Shown here piece by piece: positions 27,358 to 34,519 of a stretch of DNA of 64,000 nt. A program made the position numbers and the translations under genes. The notes under the pieces were generated by a model that searched no databases, was not told the origin of the DNA, and saw nothing but the letters and a program-made list of their open reading frames with translations. Source of the DNA: an uncultured Paenibacillaceae bacterium (lineage in GTDB: Bacteria > Bacillota > Bacilli > Aneurinibacillales > Aneurinibacillaceae). Positions within the stretch are counted from its first letter, which is position 1. Each line of letters begins with the position of its first letter. Location: assembly GCA_937874515.1 (NCBI GenBank), contig CALNBV010000165.1, forward strand, positions 10,483 through 74,482, in the 5' to 3' direction.

Positions 27358-28134
27358 TTATCTGCCCGTAAAATGGGGGTGACGTTTTTCAGCAAATGCC
27401 CCCATCCCTTCTTTGCTATCTTCCGTAGAAAATAGCAAGTAAAAAGCATTTCTTTCGTATTGCAGGCCGGATTCCAATGGCTGGTCAACAGCCTTTTTTG
27501 CGGACTTCTTAATTAATTGCACAGCAACTGGCGGCATACTCCCAATTTTTTTCGCTAACTTCATTGCTTCTGCAAAGTAACATTCAACAGGAACGACCTT
27601 ATTTACTAATCCATAGGCTTTTGCTTCCCTTGCTGTTATGGGATCCCCTGTTAACAACATTTCCATGGCTTTCATTAGCCCTACATTTTTCACCAATCTC
27701 TGGGTTCCCCCAGCACCAGGCATTATTCCTAATTTAACTTCTGGCTGTCCTATTAATGCAGTTTCAGAAGCAATCACCATATCGCAATTCATCATCAATT
27801 CACATCCCCCACCAAGGGCAAATCCACTTACGGCGGCAATAATCGGCTTATTAATAAGGGAAATCCGATCCCAAACAGAAAACTGATCTTTTAATAACAT
27901 TGAAACCGTTTTCTCATTTCTCATTTCTTCAATATCTGCACCAGCAGCAAAAGACCGTTGATTTCCTGTTAAAACAATGACACGAATCGTCTCATCCTGG
28001 TCCATCTTTTCCATTTCGGTGACCAGGTTATTTATGATTTTAAGGTTTAAAGCATTCAATACCTTTGGTCGATTAATCTGCAGGATTCCAACAGATCCTT
28101 CCTGGGAGATAAGAATAAATTCTTGATTTTCCAT
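27358..28134 (-). CDS. paaF: Enoyl-CoA hydratase PaaF-like
   Basis: The crotonase-family protein of 258 residues has the oxyanion segments FAAGADIEEM and GFALGGGCELMMNCD and both typical glutamates, the second in PEVKLGIMPGAGGTQRL, so it is a true hydratase. In phenylacetate catabolism PaaF hydrates 2,3-dehydroadipyl-CoA. The ATG at 28134 has aaggagg six bases upstream; the longer frame overlaps paaK and lacks a site. Confidence 0.88.
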   Translation of the reverse strand: MENQEFILISQEGSVGILQINRPKVLNALNLKIINNLVTEMEKMDQDETIRVIVLTGNQRSFAAGADIEEMRNEKTVSMLLKDQFSVWDRISLINKPIIAAVSGFALGGGCELMMNCDMVIASETALIGQPEVKLGIMPGAGGTQRLVKNVGLMKAMEMLLTGDPITAREAKAYGLVNKVVPVECYFAEAMKLAKKIGSMPPVAVQLIKKSAKKAVDQPLESGLQYERNAFYLLFSTEDSKEGMGAFAEKRHPHFTGR

Positions 28135-28144
28135 GGAAGCCTCC

Positions 28145-29476
28145 TTATTTGCCCACAGGCATGGGTTTTTGTCTTTTATCAATCACGCGGAGAGCTTTGC
28201 CTTCGCTACGAGGAATACTATTAGGTTCATGAATCCGGAGAACTACTGAAACCCCCAGGGCATTTTTTAATTCATGGCTAATGGCCCTGCTAAGGGATTG
28301 GGATTTCTCTGGGTTTAGTCCTCCTGTTTGTTTTACAAAAGCAGAGTTGACTTCTGTATGCACTTCAAAACGGTCGAGGGATCCATGCCTTTCAACAACT
28401 ACCTGATAATGGGGAGCAATCTCCTGGAATCCAAGTAAAACAGATTCAATTTCAGTAGGGAATACATTCACCCCACGAATAATTAACATATCATCGACTC
28501 GACCTTTAATGCGGGACATGCGAAGGCTTGTCCGACCACACACACACTTTTCAGGATTTAATGAAGCAATATCTCCTGTGCGGTAACGAATCACAGGGAA
28601 GGCTTCTTTTGTTAATGAAGTGAATACGAGTTCACCTTCCTCACCATAGGGCAGAATTTCACCTGTTTTCGGGTCAACTATTTCTGCCAGGAAATGATCC
28701 TCTGCAATATGTAAGCCGTTTTGGCCTTCATAACACTCAATGGATACTCCAGGTCCCATTACTTCACTTAATCCATATATATCAATGGCCTTGATATTTA
28801 AATAATCTTCTAATTGTAAACGCATTTCTTCTGACCATGGTTCAGCGCCAAAAATTCCATATTCTAAGGAAGTTTCCCGTGGATCCAGACCCATTCTCTC
28901 CATTTCTTCTACAATATTTAATACATAAGATGGAGTGCCTGCGATGCCCCGGGGTTTAAAATCTTCTAACAAGGTAATTTGGCGAGGTGTATTTCCCCCG
29001 GAGATAGGAACAGCGATGGCCCCTAATTGTTCAATCCCATAATGAAGGCCTAGTCCCCCTGTAAACAAACCATATCCATAGGCATTGTGGAAGATATCAC
29101 CGGGACGTCCTCCAGCAATACAGATGCCACGGGCTACAATATTGGACCAATTTTTAATATCATTTCGGGTATAACCAACAATCGTAGGTTTACCTTTTGT
29201 ACCAGAGGAACCATGAATTCGAACCAGTTTTTCCTGTTCAACAGCAAATAGTTTAAATGGATAATTTTCTCTAAGATCTGTTTTTTTCATAAAAGGAAAG
29301 CGTTGTAGATCCTCAAGATGTCGAAGGTCTTCCGGTTTAACTCCTGCCCTATCAAATGCTTCACGGTGAAAAGGAACGCTATCATACACATGTTGTAACG
29401 TTTGGCGTAAACGGGACATTTGTAATTCTTCCATCTTCTGGCGAGGCATCGTTTCGATTTCCATATTATAAATCAT
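28145..29476 (-). CDS. paaK: Phenylacetate-CoA ligase PaaK-like
   Basis: The 443-residue adenylating enzyme has the AMP-binding loop HGSSGTKGKPTIVGYT, the YGLSEVMGPGVSIEC motif, YRTGDIA and the C-terminal lysine motif SEGKALRVID. PaaK activates phenylacetate with ATP and CoA, the first step of the pathway; benzoate or similar acids are possible alternatives. Four cysteines around CVCG may bind a metal. An aggagg site lies eight bases before the ATG. It is first of the long run paaK-paaF-paaG-paaH-dehydrogenase-like-thiolases. Confidence 0.9.
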   Translation of the reverse strand: MIYNMEIETMPRQKMEELQMSRLRQTLQHVYDSVPFHREAFDRAGVKPEDLRHLEDLQRFPFMKKTDLRENYPFKLFAVEQEKLVRIHGSSGTKGKPTIVGYTRNDIKNWSNIVARGICIAGGRPGDIFHNAYGYGLFTGGLGLHYGIEQLGAIAVPISGGNTPRQITLLEDFKPRGIAGTPSYVLNIVEEMERMGLDPRETSLEYGIFGAEPWSEEMRLQLEDYLNIKAIDIYGLSEVMGPGVSIECYEGQNGLHIAEDHFLAEIVDPKTGEILPYGEEGELVFTSLTKEAFPVIRYRTGDIASLNPEKCVCGRTSLRMSRIKGRVDDMLIIRGVNVFPTEIESVLLGFQEIAPHYQVVVERHGSLDRFEVHTEVNSAFVKQTGGLNPEKSQSLSRAISHELKNALGVSVVLRIHEPNSIPRSEGKALRVIDKRQKPMPVGK

Positions 29477-29531
29477 TAAGAGATCCTCCTAATATATAAT
29501 TTATCGAATTTTCTGATTTTTTTGTCGTATA

Positions 29532-29930
29532 CTATGCTTTAGAGCTTACACGAGCATAAGTACCCGTAGCGACTGCAATCATCTTCCCACCTTCATCAAA
29601 TACTTTTGCTTCCATCACAATGATTTTTCTTCCACTTTTCAACACATTGGATTTTGCAGTCAACCTTTTTCCCCGGGCAGGGCTCAAGTAATGAATTTTA
29701 CTTTCAACAGTAACGCTTTGTTGTACACCATCTACATGGGGAGCTGCTCCAAAACCCATGGCAACATCGGCAACGGTACTGGTAATTCCACCATGGATGA
29801 CTCCCTCAATAGAATTCCAGTGTTCAGGGCGAATCTCGATGGTTGCTACACAGCCTGTTTCATCTTCCCGCTCAATACGAATTCCCAATAATTGATTAAA
29901 ACGGTTTAGACTTTGCTGAATCATGGTCAC
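29532..29930 (-). CDS. PaaI-family hotdog thioesterase, copy 1
   Basis: The 132-residue protein has the hotdog-fold thioesterase motif NSIEGVIHGGITSTVADVAMG (long-helix segment with HGG) and the C-terminal LTAKSNVLKSGRKIIVMEAKV strand. PaaI releases CoA from stalled phenylacetate-pathway intermediates. It lies 16 bases after a second thioesterase of the same family; the pair may divide substrates. Confidence 0.85.
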   Translation of the reverse strand: MTMIQQSLNRFNQLLGIRIEREDETGCVATIEIRPEHWNSIEGVIHGGITSTVADVAMGFGAAPHVDGVQQSVTVESKIHYLSPARGKRLTAKSNVLKSGRKIIVMEAKVFDEGGKMIAVATGTYARVSSKA

Positions 29931-29946
29931 CTAAATCCCTCCCCTA

Positions 29947-30375
29947 CTAATCGTTGATAAAAGGTTGATTTTTACGATAGGCTAAGGCATCTAACTGTGC
30001 GACAAGCCCCTCTTCGTTTTCCACACTAATGCGGTACCACCCCGTTTTTCCTCCTGCCTTCACTTCCTCTGCAGTGGCTCGTAGTCGGTTTCCCAAAAAA
30101 CCTGGGGCAAGAAAGCCAATGTTCATGGAAAGGGCAACAGCAGTTTTTCCATAGGAATTACAGGCTACTGCAAAAACTGTATCCGCAAGGGCGAAGATCA
30201 CTGCACCATGAACAGTCCCATGGGCATTTAACATGAATTCGCTTACATCTAGTTCAGCGACAGCTCGTCCATCCCCCCACTCAAGGACCTTAATTCCAAG
30301 ATGCTTAGCATAGTGGTCCCCTGAAAGGTGATTCCAAATTTTCTCCCTGGTTTCCTGCAAGTTACTCTTCTCCAT
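29947..30375 (-). CDS. paaI: PaaI-family hotdog thioesterase, copy 2
   Basis: The 142-residue protein has the PaaI pattern FMLNAHGTVHGAVIFALADTVFAVA, with the catalytic Asp of LAD, and the ending RATAEEVKAGGKTGWYRISVENEEG. It is closer to E. coli PaaI than the neighbouring copy. The start abuts the stop codon of the EthD-family gene, so the two are co-translated. Confidence 0.87.
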   Translation of the reverse strand: MEKSNLQETREKIWNHLSGDHYAKHLGIKVLEWGDGRAVAELDVSEFMLNAHGTVHGAVIFALADTVFAVACNSYGKTAVALSMNIGFLAPGFLGNRLRATAEEVKAGGKTGWYRISVENEEGLVAQLDALAYRKNQPFIND

Positions 30376-30675
30376 TTACACCACTTCTGCAAAGTGCATG
30401 GAAACGACTTTACCTGCAAATCCCATTAAATCTTTCCCGGCAGCTTTCCCCTCAGGAGAAGTGAGGGCTTCCTGTAACGCCTGCTTATTGTCAAAATACA
30501 TTTCAGCAATTAAATAAAAGGGGCTTTCACCAGCGGGGGTTCCATAAATTTTGTTCACTTCTAGCTTTCTAAGTCCTGGCATTTTGCTAGCAAGTGGAGC
30601 ATGTATTTCTTGATAATGTTGATCAAAGGTTTCTATATTCTCCGGCTTTTTATAAATTGCAACTAACTTAACCAT
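30376..30675 (-). CDS. EthD-family small protein
   Basis: The 99-residue protein has the dimeric alpha-beta barrel EthD pattern: VKLVAIYKKPENIETFDQHY, then HAPLASKMPGLRKLEVN, and PFYLIAEMYFDN. Relatives occur in aromatic and ether catabolic operons; precise roles are generally unknown, with cyclase or decarboxylase activity seen in some. It is the first gene of the EthD-paaI-thioesterase-paaK transcript, under the AACGT-operator promoter at 30714-30774. Confidence 0.8.
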   Translation of the reverse strand: MVKLVAIYKKPENIETFDQHYQEIHAPLASKMPGLRKLEVNKIYGTPAGESPFYLIAEMYFDNKQALQEALTSPEGKAAGKDLMGFAGKVVSMHFAEVV

Positions 30676-30713
30676 TCCTATCTTCCTCCCTATAAATGTT
30701 ATGAAAAATTTAT

Positions 30714-30734
30714 ATGACGTTTTTTTTACGATAT
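30714..30734 (-). promoter_or_regulatory. AACGT-type operator of the EthD-paaI-paaK transcript
   Basis: ATGACGT-N7-ACGATAT, one mismatch per arm. Its edge is exactly 10 bases from the -10 box, the same geometry as at 13852 and 16620. Confidence 0.65.
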
Positions 30735-30744
30735 TTCTATAATT

Positions 30745-30774
30745 AGTATATTATTAATGTTGTTTTTCCGTCAA
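30745..30774 (-). promoter_or_regulatory. Sigma-A-type promoter of the EthD-paaI-paaK transcript
   Basis: TTGACG (30769-30774), an 18-base spacer and TATACT (30745-30750), nearly identical to the promoters at 13883 and 16651. Confidence 0.75.
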
Positions 30775-30850
30775 TATATTTTTTATTTTCTGATAATTTT
30801 TTATAAATTATTTTATAGATGAGCTATTAGATGTTAAGTATAGGCTGTAT

Positions 30851-30958
30851 TATCTAATAATTTTTATTAGATAACTTCGCTGGCGCCAAGCCTTTATGCG
30901 CAGGCAACCGCCTTAGTTGCGCTTATGTGGAAAAGAATTTTATGAATTTTTTTCCACT
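30851..30958 (+). repeat. Island repeat, copy B, with adjoining hairpin
   Basis: aacttcgctggcgccaag (30873-30890), then gccttagttgc (30910-30920), then a terminal hairpin with arms gtggaaaa (30927-30934) and ttttccac (30950-30957). Directly upstream is an A+T-rich perfect hairpin (tatctaataa / ttattagata, 30851-30873). With the promoter, operator and terminator it fills the 375-base stretch 30676-31050; no gene was seen. Confidence 0.72.
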
Positions 30959-30970
30959 AAAAATAGAAGT

Positions 30971-31014
30971 ACCCTATAGAGTAGACACTATCAAAAAGGT
31001 CTACTCTATAGGGT
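30971..31014. terminator. Strong terminator after the meta-cleavage operon
   Basis: A perfect 16-bp stem (accctatagagtagac / gtctactctatagggt) with a 12-base loop lies after the ferredoxin gene. The plus-strand side is followed by TTTTATCTTTT; the minus-strand tail is less regular. Confidence 0.75.
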
Positions 31015-31050
31015 TTTATCTTTTACTTCATATTAACTACCTTAAGCGTG

Positions 31051-31341
31051 TTACCTTCGAATATTTTCAACTGAAATAACCATGTCACTTTTAGGATAGG
31101 TTTTACAAGCCAGGCTGTAGTTATTTTCTCTTTCTTCATCTGGCAATGTTTTTTTTGAACAGATTCCTCGTTGGTATCGACCATCGATTACTTTGATTTT
31201 ACAGATACCGCAGCCTCCACTTCGGCATGCCACGCTAAAAGGAACCCGGGCGAGAATGGCCTGACCTAACAAATCCTGTTCTTCCCTACACTCATATATA
31301 GCGCTCTCGTAATTTTTTACCGTAATTTTATACTTTGCCAT
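31051..31341 (-). CDS. XylT/DmpQ-type [2Fe-2S] ferredoxin
   Basis: The 96-residue protein has a plant-type ferredoxin motif ACRSGGCGICKIKV with the fourth cysteine in SLACKT. XylT, DmpQ and NahT are ferredoxins encoded beside catechol 2,3-dioxygenase that re-reduce its oxidised iron. The ATG at 31341 overlaps the last codons of the dioxygenase gene, supporting the same partnership; the longer in-frame extension runs antisense-free through the dioxygenase and is not real. Confidence 0.85.
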   Translation of the reverse strand: MAKYKITVKNYESAIYECREEQDLLGQAILARVPFSVACRSGGCGICKIKVIDGRYQRGICSKKTLPDEERENNYSLACKTYPKSDMVISVENIRR

Positions 31342-31342
31342 A

Positions 31343-32260
31343 CTAAACAGTCCCATTAACAATTGCTTCTGGTTGTTTCCGGTAATGATATAACATGGCT
31401 GTATCAAAATTATCCTCTGTCCAGGTAATCGTTGGGAAATCAGGATACGTAATGTACCCATGTGAGAAGGCTTCGTTGCAATTTCCGTTTGGATCAAAGA
31501 AATAGGTTGTTAACCCCCTTGTAATCCCATGACGCTGGGGTGTAAGAGCCGACGGTACATTATTTTTTGTCGTGATATCGGCTGCCCTTAAAACCTGCTC
31601 CCATGAGTCAACGTAAAATCCCACGTGATTAAACATATTATTAGGGCCTTTCACAAAGGCTATATCATGGGGCTTTCCTCCGTTTTTAGCAAACAAGAAA
31701 CTCGCAAGTTCCAATTCCCCATTCTCACCCGCTACAATTTTCTCACTTTGTCCAAAATTAAGAACATCAGTAAAAAAGCGCGTTGCATGATTAACGTCTT
31801 CACCTGTAATCGCAATATGATCGAGACGATGAGGGGCAATTCCACTAAGATTATCCGGCCATGGATCCGGGTTTAGAACCCCCACTTTTGTTCCAACTCG
31901 TTCAATATCGTAATATAACTCACATTGGTGACCCGTTGGCAGCTCAAAACGGATGTACTCACCTTCACCTAGTCTTTCCCCTTTGGAAACCCTCTTTGTT
32001 GGTAAACCAAACTGCTCCACTCTTTTTTCTAAACTAGCCAGTTCATCATTATTTGCAACCTTCAAACCAAATGACGCAAGCCCAGGTGCATCAGCTGCTG
32101 TTAAGATTAAACTGTGATGATCATATTCATCCCACGCTTTAAAATAGGCTTGATTTTTACTTCTTCCAACGATTTCTAACCCCAAGACATTGGTGTAAAA
32201 ATCAATCGACCGATCCATATCCATGACTCTTAACTCAACTCTTCCAATTCTCATTACCAT
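31343..32260 (-). CDS. Catechol 2,3-dioxygenase (type I extradiol)
   Basis: The 305-residue protein is a two-domain extradiol enzyme of the XylE/DmpB type. Likely iron ligands are His148 (LDHIAIT), His212 (NHVGFYV) and Glu263 (CNEAF), within five residues of the XylE positions I recall, and the RHGITRG and FDPNGN segments follow the family. It opens catechols next to the diol, giving 2-hydroxymuconic semialdehydes. The ATG at 32260 follows aaggaag. It sits between a flavin monooxygenase and its ferredoxin. Confidence 0.9.
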   Translation of the reverse strand: MVMRIGRVELRVMDMDRSIDFYTNVLGLEIVGRSKNQAYFKAWDEYDHHSLILTAADAPGLASFGLKVANNDELASLEKRVEQFGLPTKRVSKGERLGEGEYIRFELPTGHQCELYYDIERVGTKVGVLNPDPWPDNLSGIAPHRLDHIAITGEDVNHATRFFTDVLNFGQSEKIVAGENGELELASFLFAKNGGKPHDIAFVKGPNNMFNHVGFYVDSWEQVLRAADITTKNNVPSALTPQRHGITRGLTTYFFDPNGNCNEAFSHGYITYPDFPTITWTEDNFDTAMLYHYRKQPEAIVNGTV

Positions 32261-32310
32261 CCGTAACACTTCCTTGTTTCATGATTTTGGTTAAGTATTA
32301 AAGGCTCCTC

Positions 32311-33477
32311 TTATCCCAGTGCGTTTCCCTCAAAGCCAAATAGGTCTTTTCCATAGGCTTCAATTGCATCCTCATATAACGAAGTCATATGTGTACCAAT
32401 GGTAATTAAATCTCTAGTGATCATTTCAAAGGGGCTTCCTTTTAGAATAGATGTAGCACCCATAGCTAATGTGGCTTTTACTGCAATATCAATACAATTT
32501 TGAATAATAGTGGCCCGCATGGCGTGATATTCACTTGGATGATATTGTCCATTGTCTTTTTCTAGCATAGTAATATATTCTTTCAATAATCCAACCGAAG
32601 CCTTTTGCTTTAATGTCAACTCAGCTAATACACGCTGAGCTTTCGCCGACTCACCCTCATGTTGTCCAAAAATACGAATTCTTTTACTTGTTCGTTCCTT
32701 ATACTCATCTAATACTCTTTCTGCGGCACCGATCGCCATTGCCCCAAATCCAAAAAAGAATGCTGAAAAGAATGGTACATGATAATATAAATACCCTTCA
32801 TCAACTTCATACTTGTCAGGCTTTCGATTTTCCATTACTTTTGTGAAGTTTATGACCATATCCTCTGGAATAAAAAGATCTTCAGCAATAACTGTATTAC
32901 TGCCAGATCCTCTTAAACCCAAGGAATCCCAATTGTTAATGACAGTAAACTCTGAAATCTCCGCAGCCAATAATAAATGGTGCGGTATTTCTTCTCCTTC
33001 AAAATGATACATTGCACCTACACTGATCCAGGTTGCGCTATTGACACCGCTTACATAATTCCACTGACCATTTAAGCGATATCCACCTTCACAAGGTTCC
33101 ACTTTCCCAACAGGTGCAAAAATATCTGCAATTAGCCCCCCACTATTATAAATTTCATCCATTCGATGCTTAGGCATAAAGGCTACCCAACTGTTATGAA
33201 GTGAATAGAAATAAGTTAACCATGCTGCTGATAAGTTATAGTAGCCTACGGTTTTAACCATTTCTGCGAATGTTGTAAAATCAATTTGTGGATGGCCGTA
33301 ATCTTTCGGTATGATTAATCTATGAATTCCTTCTTCAACAATCGCATCAATCACATTTTGTGAAAGAGTACGATTTTCATCAGCCTGTAAAGCCTCCTTT
33401 TCTCCTATTTGCCCAATTCTTTTAGCGCTTTCCATTAAATTCGTGTAAATTTCTTTTTCCCGTAATTTAACAGTCAT
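32311..33477 (-). CDS. Group D flavin monooxygenase with acyl-CoA dehydrogenase fold
   Basis: The 388-residue protein has the acyl-CoA dehydrogenase fold: N-terminal helices (VIDAIVEEGIHRLIIPKDYGHP), a middle beta domain (YRLNGQWNYVSGVNSATWISVG and the WDSLGLRGSGSNTV loop) and a C-terminal helical bundle. The catalytic Glu of dehydrogenases is not at the usual position. The pattern fits FADH2-dependent hydroxylases such as HsaA, C2-HpaH and IacA, which hydroxylate phenols to catechols, the substrate of the next gene. No flavin reductase is in the operon, so reduced flavin must come from elsewhere. Confidence 0.8.
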   Translation of the reverse strand: MTVKLREKEIYTNLMESAKRIGQIGEKEALQADENRTLSQNVIDAIVEEGIHRLIIPKDYGHPQIDFTTFAEMVKTVGYYNLSAAWLTYFYSLHNSWVAFMPKHRMDEIYNSGGLIADIFAPVGKVEPCEGGYRLNGQWNYVSGVNSATWISVGAMYHFEGEEIPHHLLLAAEISEFTVINNWDSLGLRGSGSNTVIAEDLFIPEDMVINFTKVMENRKPDKYEVDEGYLYYHVPFFSAFFFGFGAMAIGAAERVLDEYKERTSKRIRIFGQHEGESAKAQRVLAELTLKQKASVGLLKEYITMLEKDNGQYHPSEYHAMRATIIQNCIDIAVKATLAMGATSILKGSPFEMITRDLITIGTHMTSLYEDAIEAYGKDLFGFEGNALG

Positions 33478-33519
33478 ACTACAACACCCTCTCTCAATTT
33501 GTTTTAAAGAAAACTTGGC

Positions 33520-34362
33520 TTATCCGCGGAAAAACTGTTCAGTCAATTCAACAAATCTACTATGCTTTTCAATTTGCGCCCAATGACCACATTGCTTCAG
33601 TAATACAAGCTCTGCATTTGGAAGATGCTCCAATAAAGCTAAACTGCTTTCCTTTGGTACAAATTGGTCCTCATAACCATGGATTAATAATACTTGTTGC
33701 TTAATGCGTCGTAAGGCACTTGTGGGGATCGCCATTTCAAAAGGGGTGGCCCCAAATAATTTGGGATATAACTCCCTAATTTCAGGCCTCATGATATTCT
33801 CATATCTTGAAGTGATAATTTTTTCTAAATCATCTCCAAGCACGGATTCATCATATACAAACCAAGTAATCAAATTTCTGAATGCCTGAATTGTAGGATC
33901 TTTAAAGAAATTTACCATCCTGAAGATTTCAGGCTGTGGTCCACCATTATGTAATCCTCCGCCACTACCCATTAACAATAAGCGGTTAAATCGGCTGGAA
34001 TCATACAATACGGCGTTTAAAGAGACAATACCACCCATGGAATTCCCGACTAAATTCGCTTTATCTATCCCTTTATAATCCATCAGTTCCAAGACTTGCT
34101 GAACCCGAGCTGTTGTCCACTGCCAAAAGGTCATATCTGTATTTTCAGGTATATCCGTTTGACCGAATCCGACCATATCCGGTGCGATCACATGGAATTT
34201 CTCAGCTAGTACTTCTAATGCTTTACTCCAATTTGATTCTGCATTTGCTCCAGGTCCAGAACCATGTAAAAAGATAATCGTGTCCTTGTTGGATTCGCCT
34301 CCTTCACAATAAGAGCTCGTAAATTTACCCGTATTAACTTTCTTGATTGTGTACTTTGCCAT
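33520..34362 (-). CDS. Alpha/beta hydrolase, meta-cleavage product hydrolase (DmpD/HsaD type)
   Basis: The 280-residue protein has the oxyanion HGSGPGANAESNW motif typical of C-C bond hydrolases, the nucleophile elbow GNSMGG, the acid in GYEDQFVPKE and the catalytic His in CGHWAQIE. These enzymes cleave 2-hydroxymuconic-semialdehyde-type ring-fission products. It is the first gene of hydrolase-monooxygenase-dioxygenase-ferredoxin. The later steps (hydratase, aldolase, dehydrogenase) are not in the window. Confidence 0.88.
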   Translation of the reverse strand: MAKYTIKKVNTGKFTSSYCEGGESNKDTIIFLHGSGPGANAESNWSKALEVLAEKFHVIAPDMVGFGQTDIPENTDMTFWQWTTARVQQVLELMDYKGIDKANLVGNSMGGIVSLNAVLYDSSRFNRLLLMGSGGGLHNGGPQPEIFRMVNFFKDPTIQAFRNLITWFVYDESVLGDDLEKIITSRYENIMRPEIRELYPKLFGATPFEMAIPTSALRRIKQQVLLIHGYEDQFVPKESSLALLEHLPNAELVLLKQCGHWAQIEKHSRFVELTEQFFRG

Positions 34363-34408
34363 TTTTATTACCTCCTTTTCCTAAGGTAATCATAATTAAA
34401 AACTTGAA

Positions 34409-34428
34409 AACTTTTAATATTAAAAGTT
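34409..34428. promoter_or_regulatory. Perfect 20-bp palindrome between the meta-cleavage operon and its regulator
   Basis: AACTTTTAAT and ATTAAAAGTT are exact inverted repeats without a spacer. It lies 47 bases upstream of the hydrolase start codon and 92 bases upstream of the regulator start. The minus-strand promoter nearby has a TATGAT but no good -35 box, as expected for an activated promoter. Probable binding site of the V4R regulator. Confidence 0.55.
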
Positions 34429-34519
34429 ATTGATTATTCTGAAAATTACCGTAGAATTTATTGTAACTACTCTATTAATTTCTTTGAAAATATTAAGAAC
34501 TAGGAGGTTGATTCATACC

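Noticed and set aside
29477..29531. AACGT-type operator before paaK
   Set aside because: Only TTATCGAA and GTCGTATAC fragments are present; neither matches the two-arm pattern, and paaK is likely read from the EthD promoter.
31342..31497. 52-residue N-terminal extension of the ferredoxin
   Set aside because: It overlaps the end of the dioxygenase in another frame, and an ATG at the overlap gives the normal ferredoxin start.
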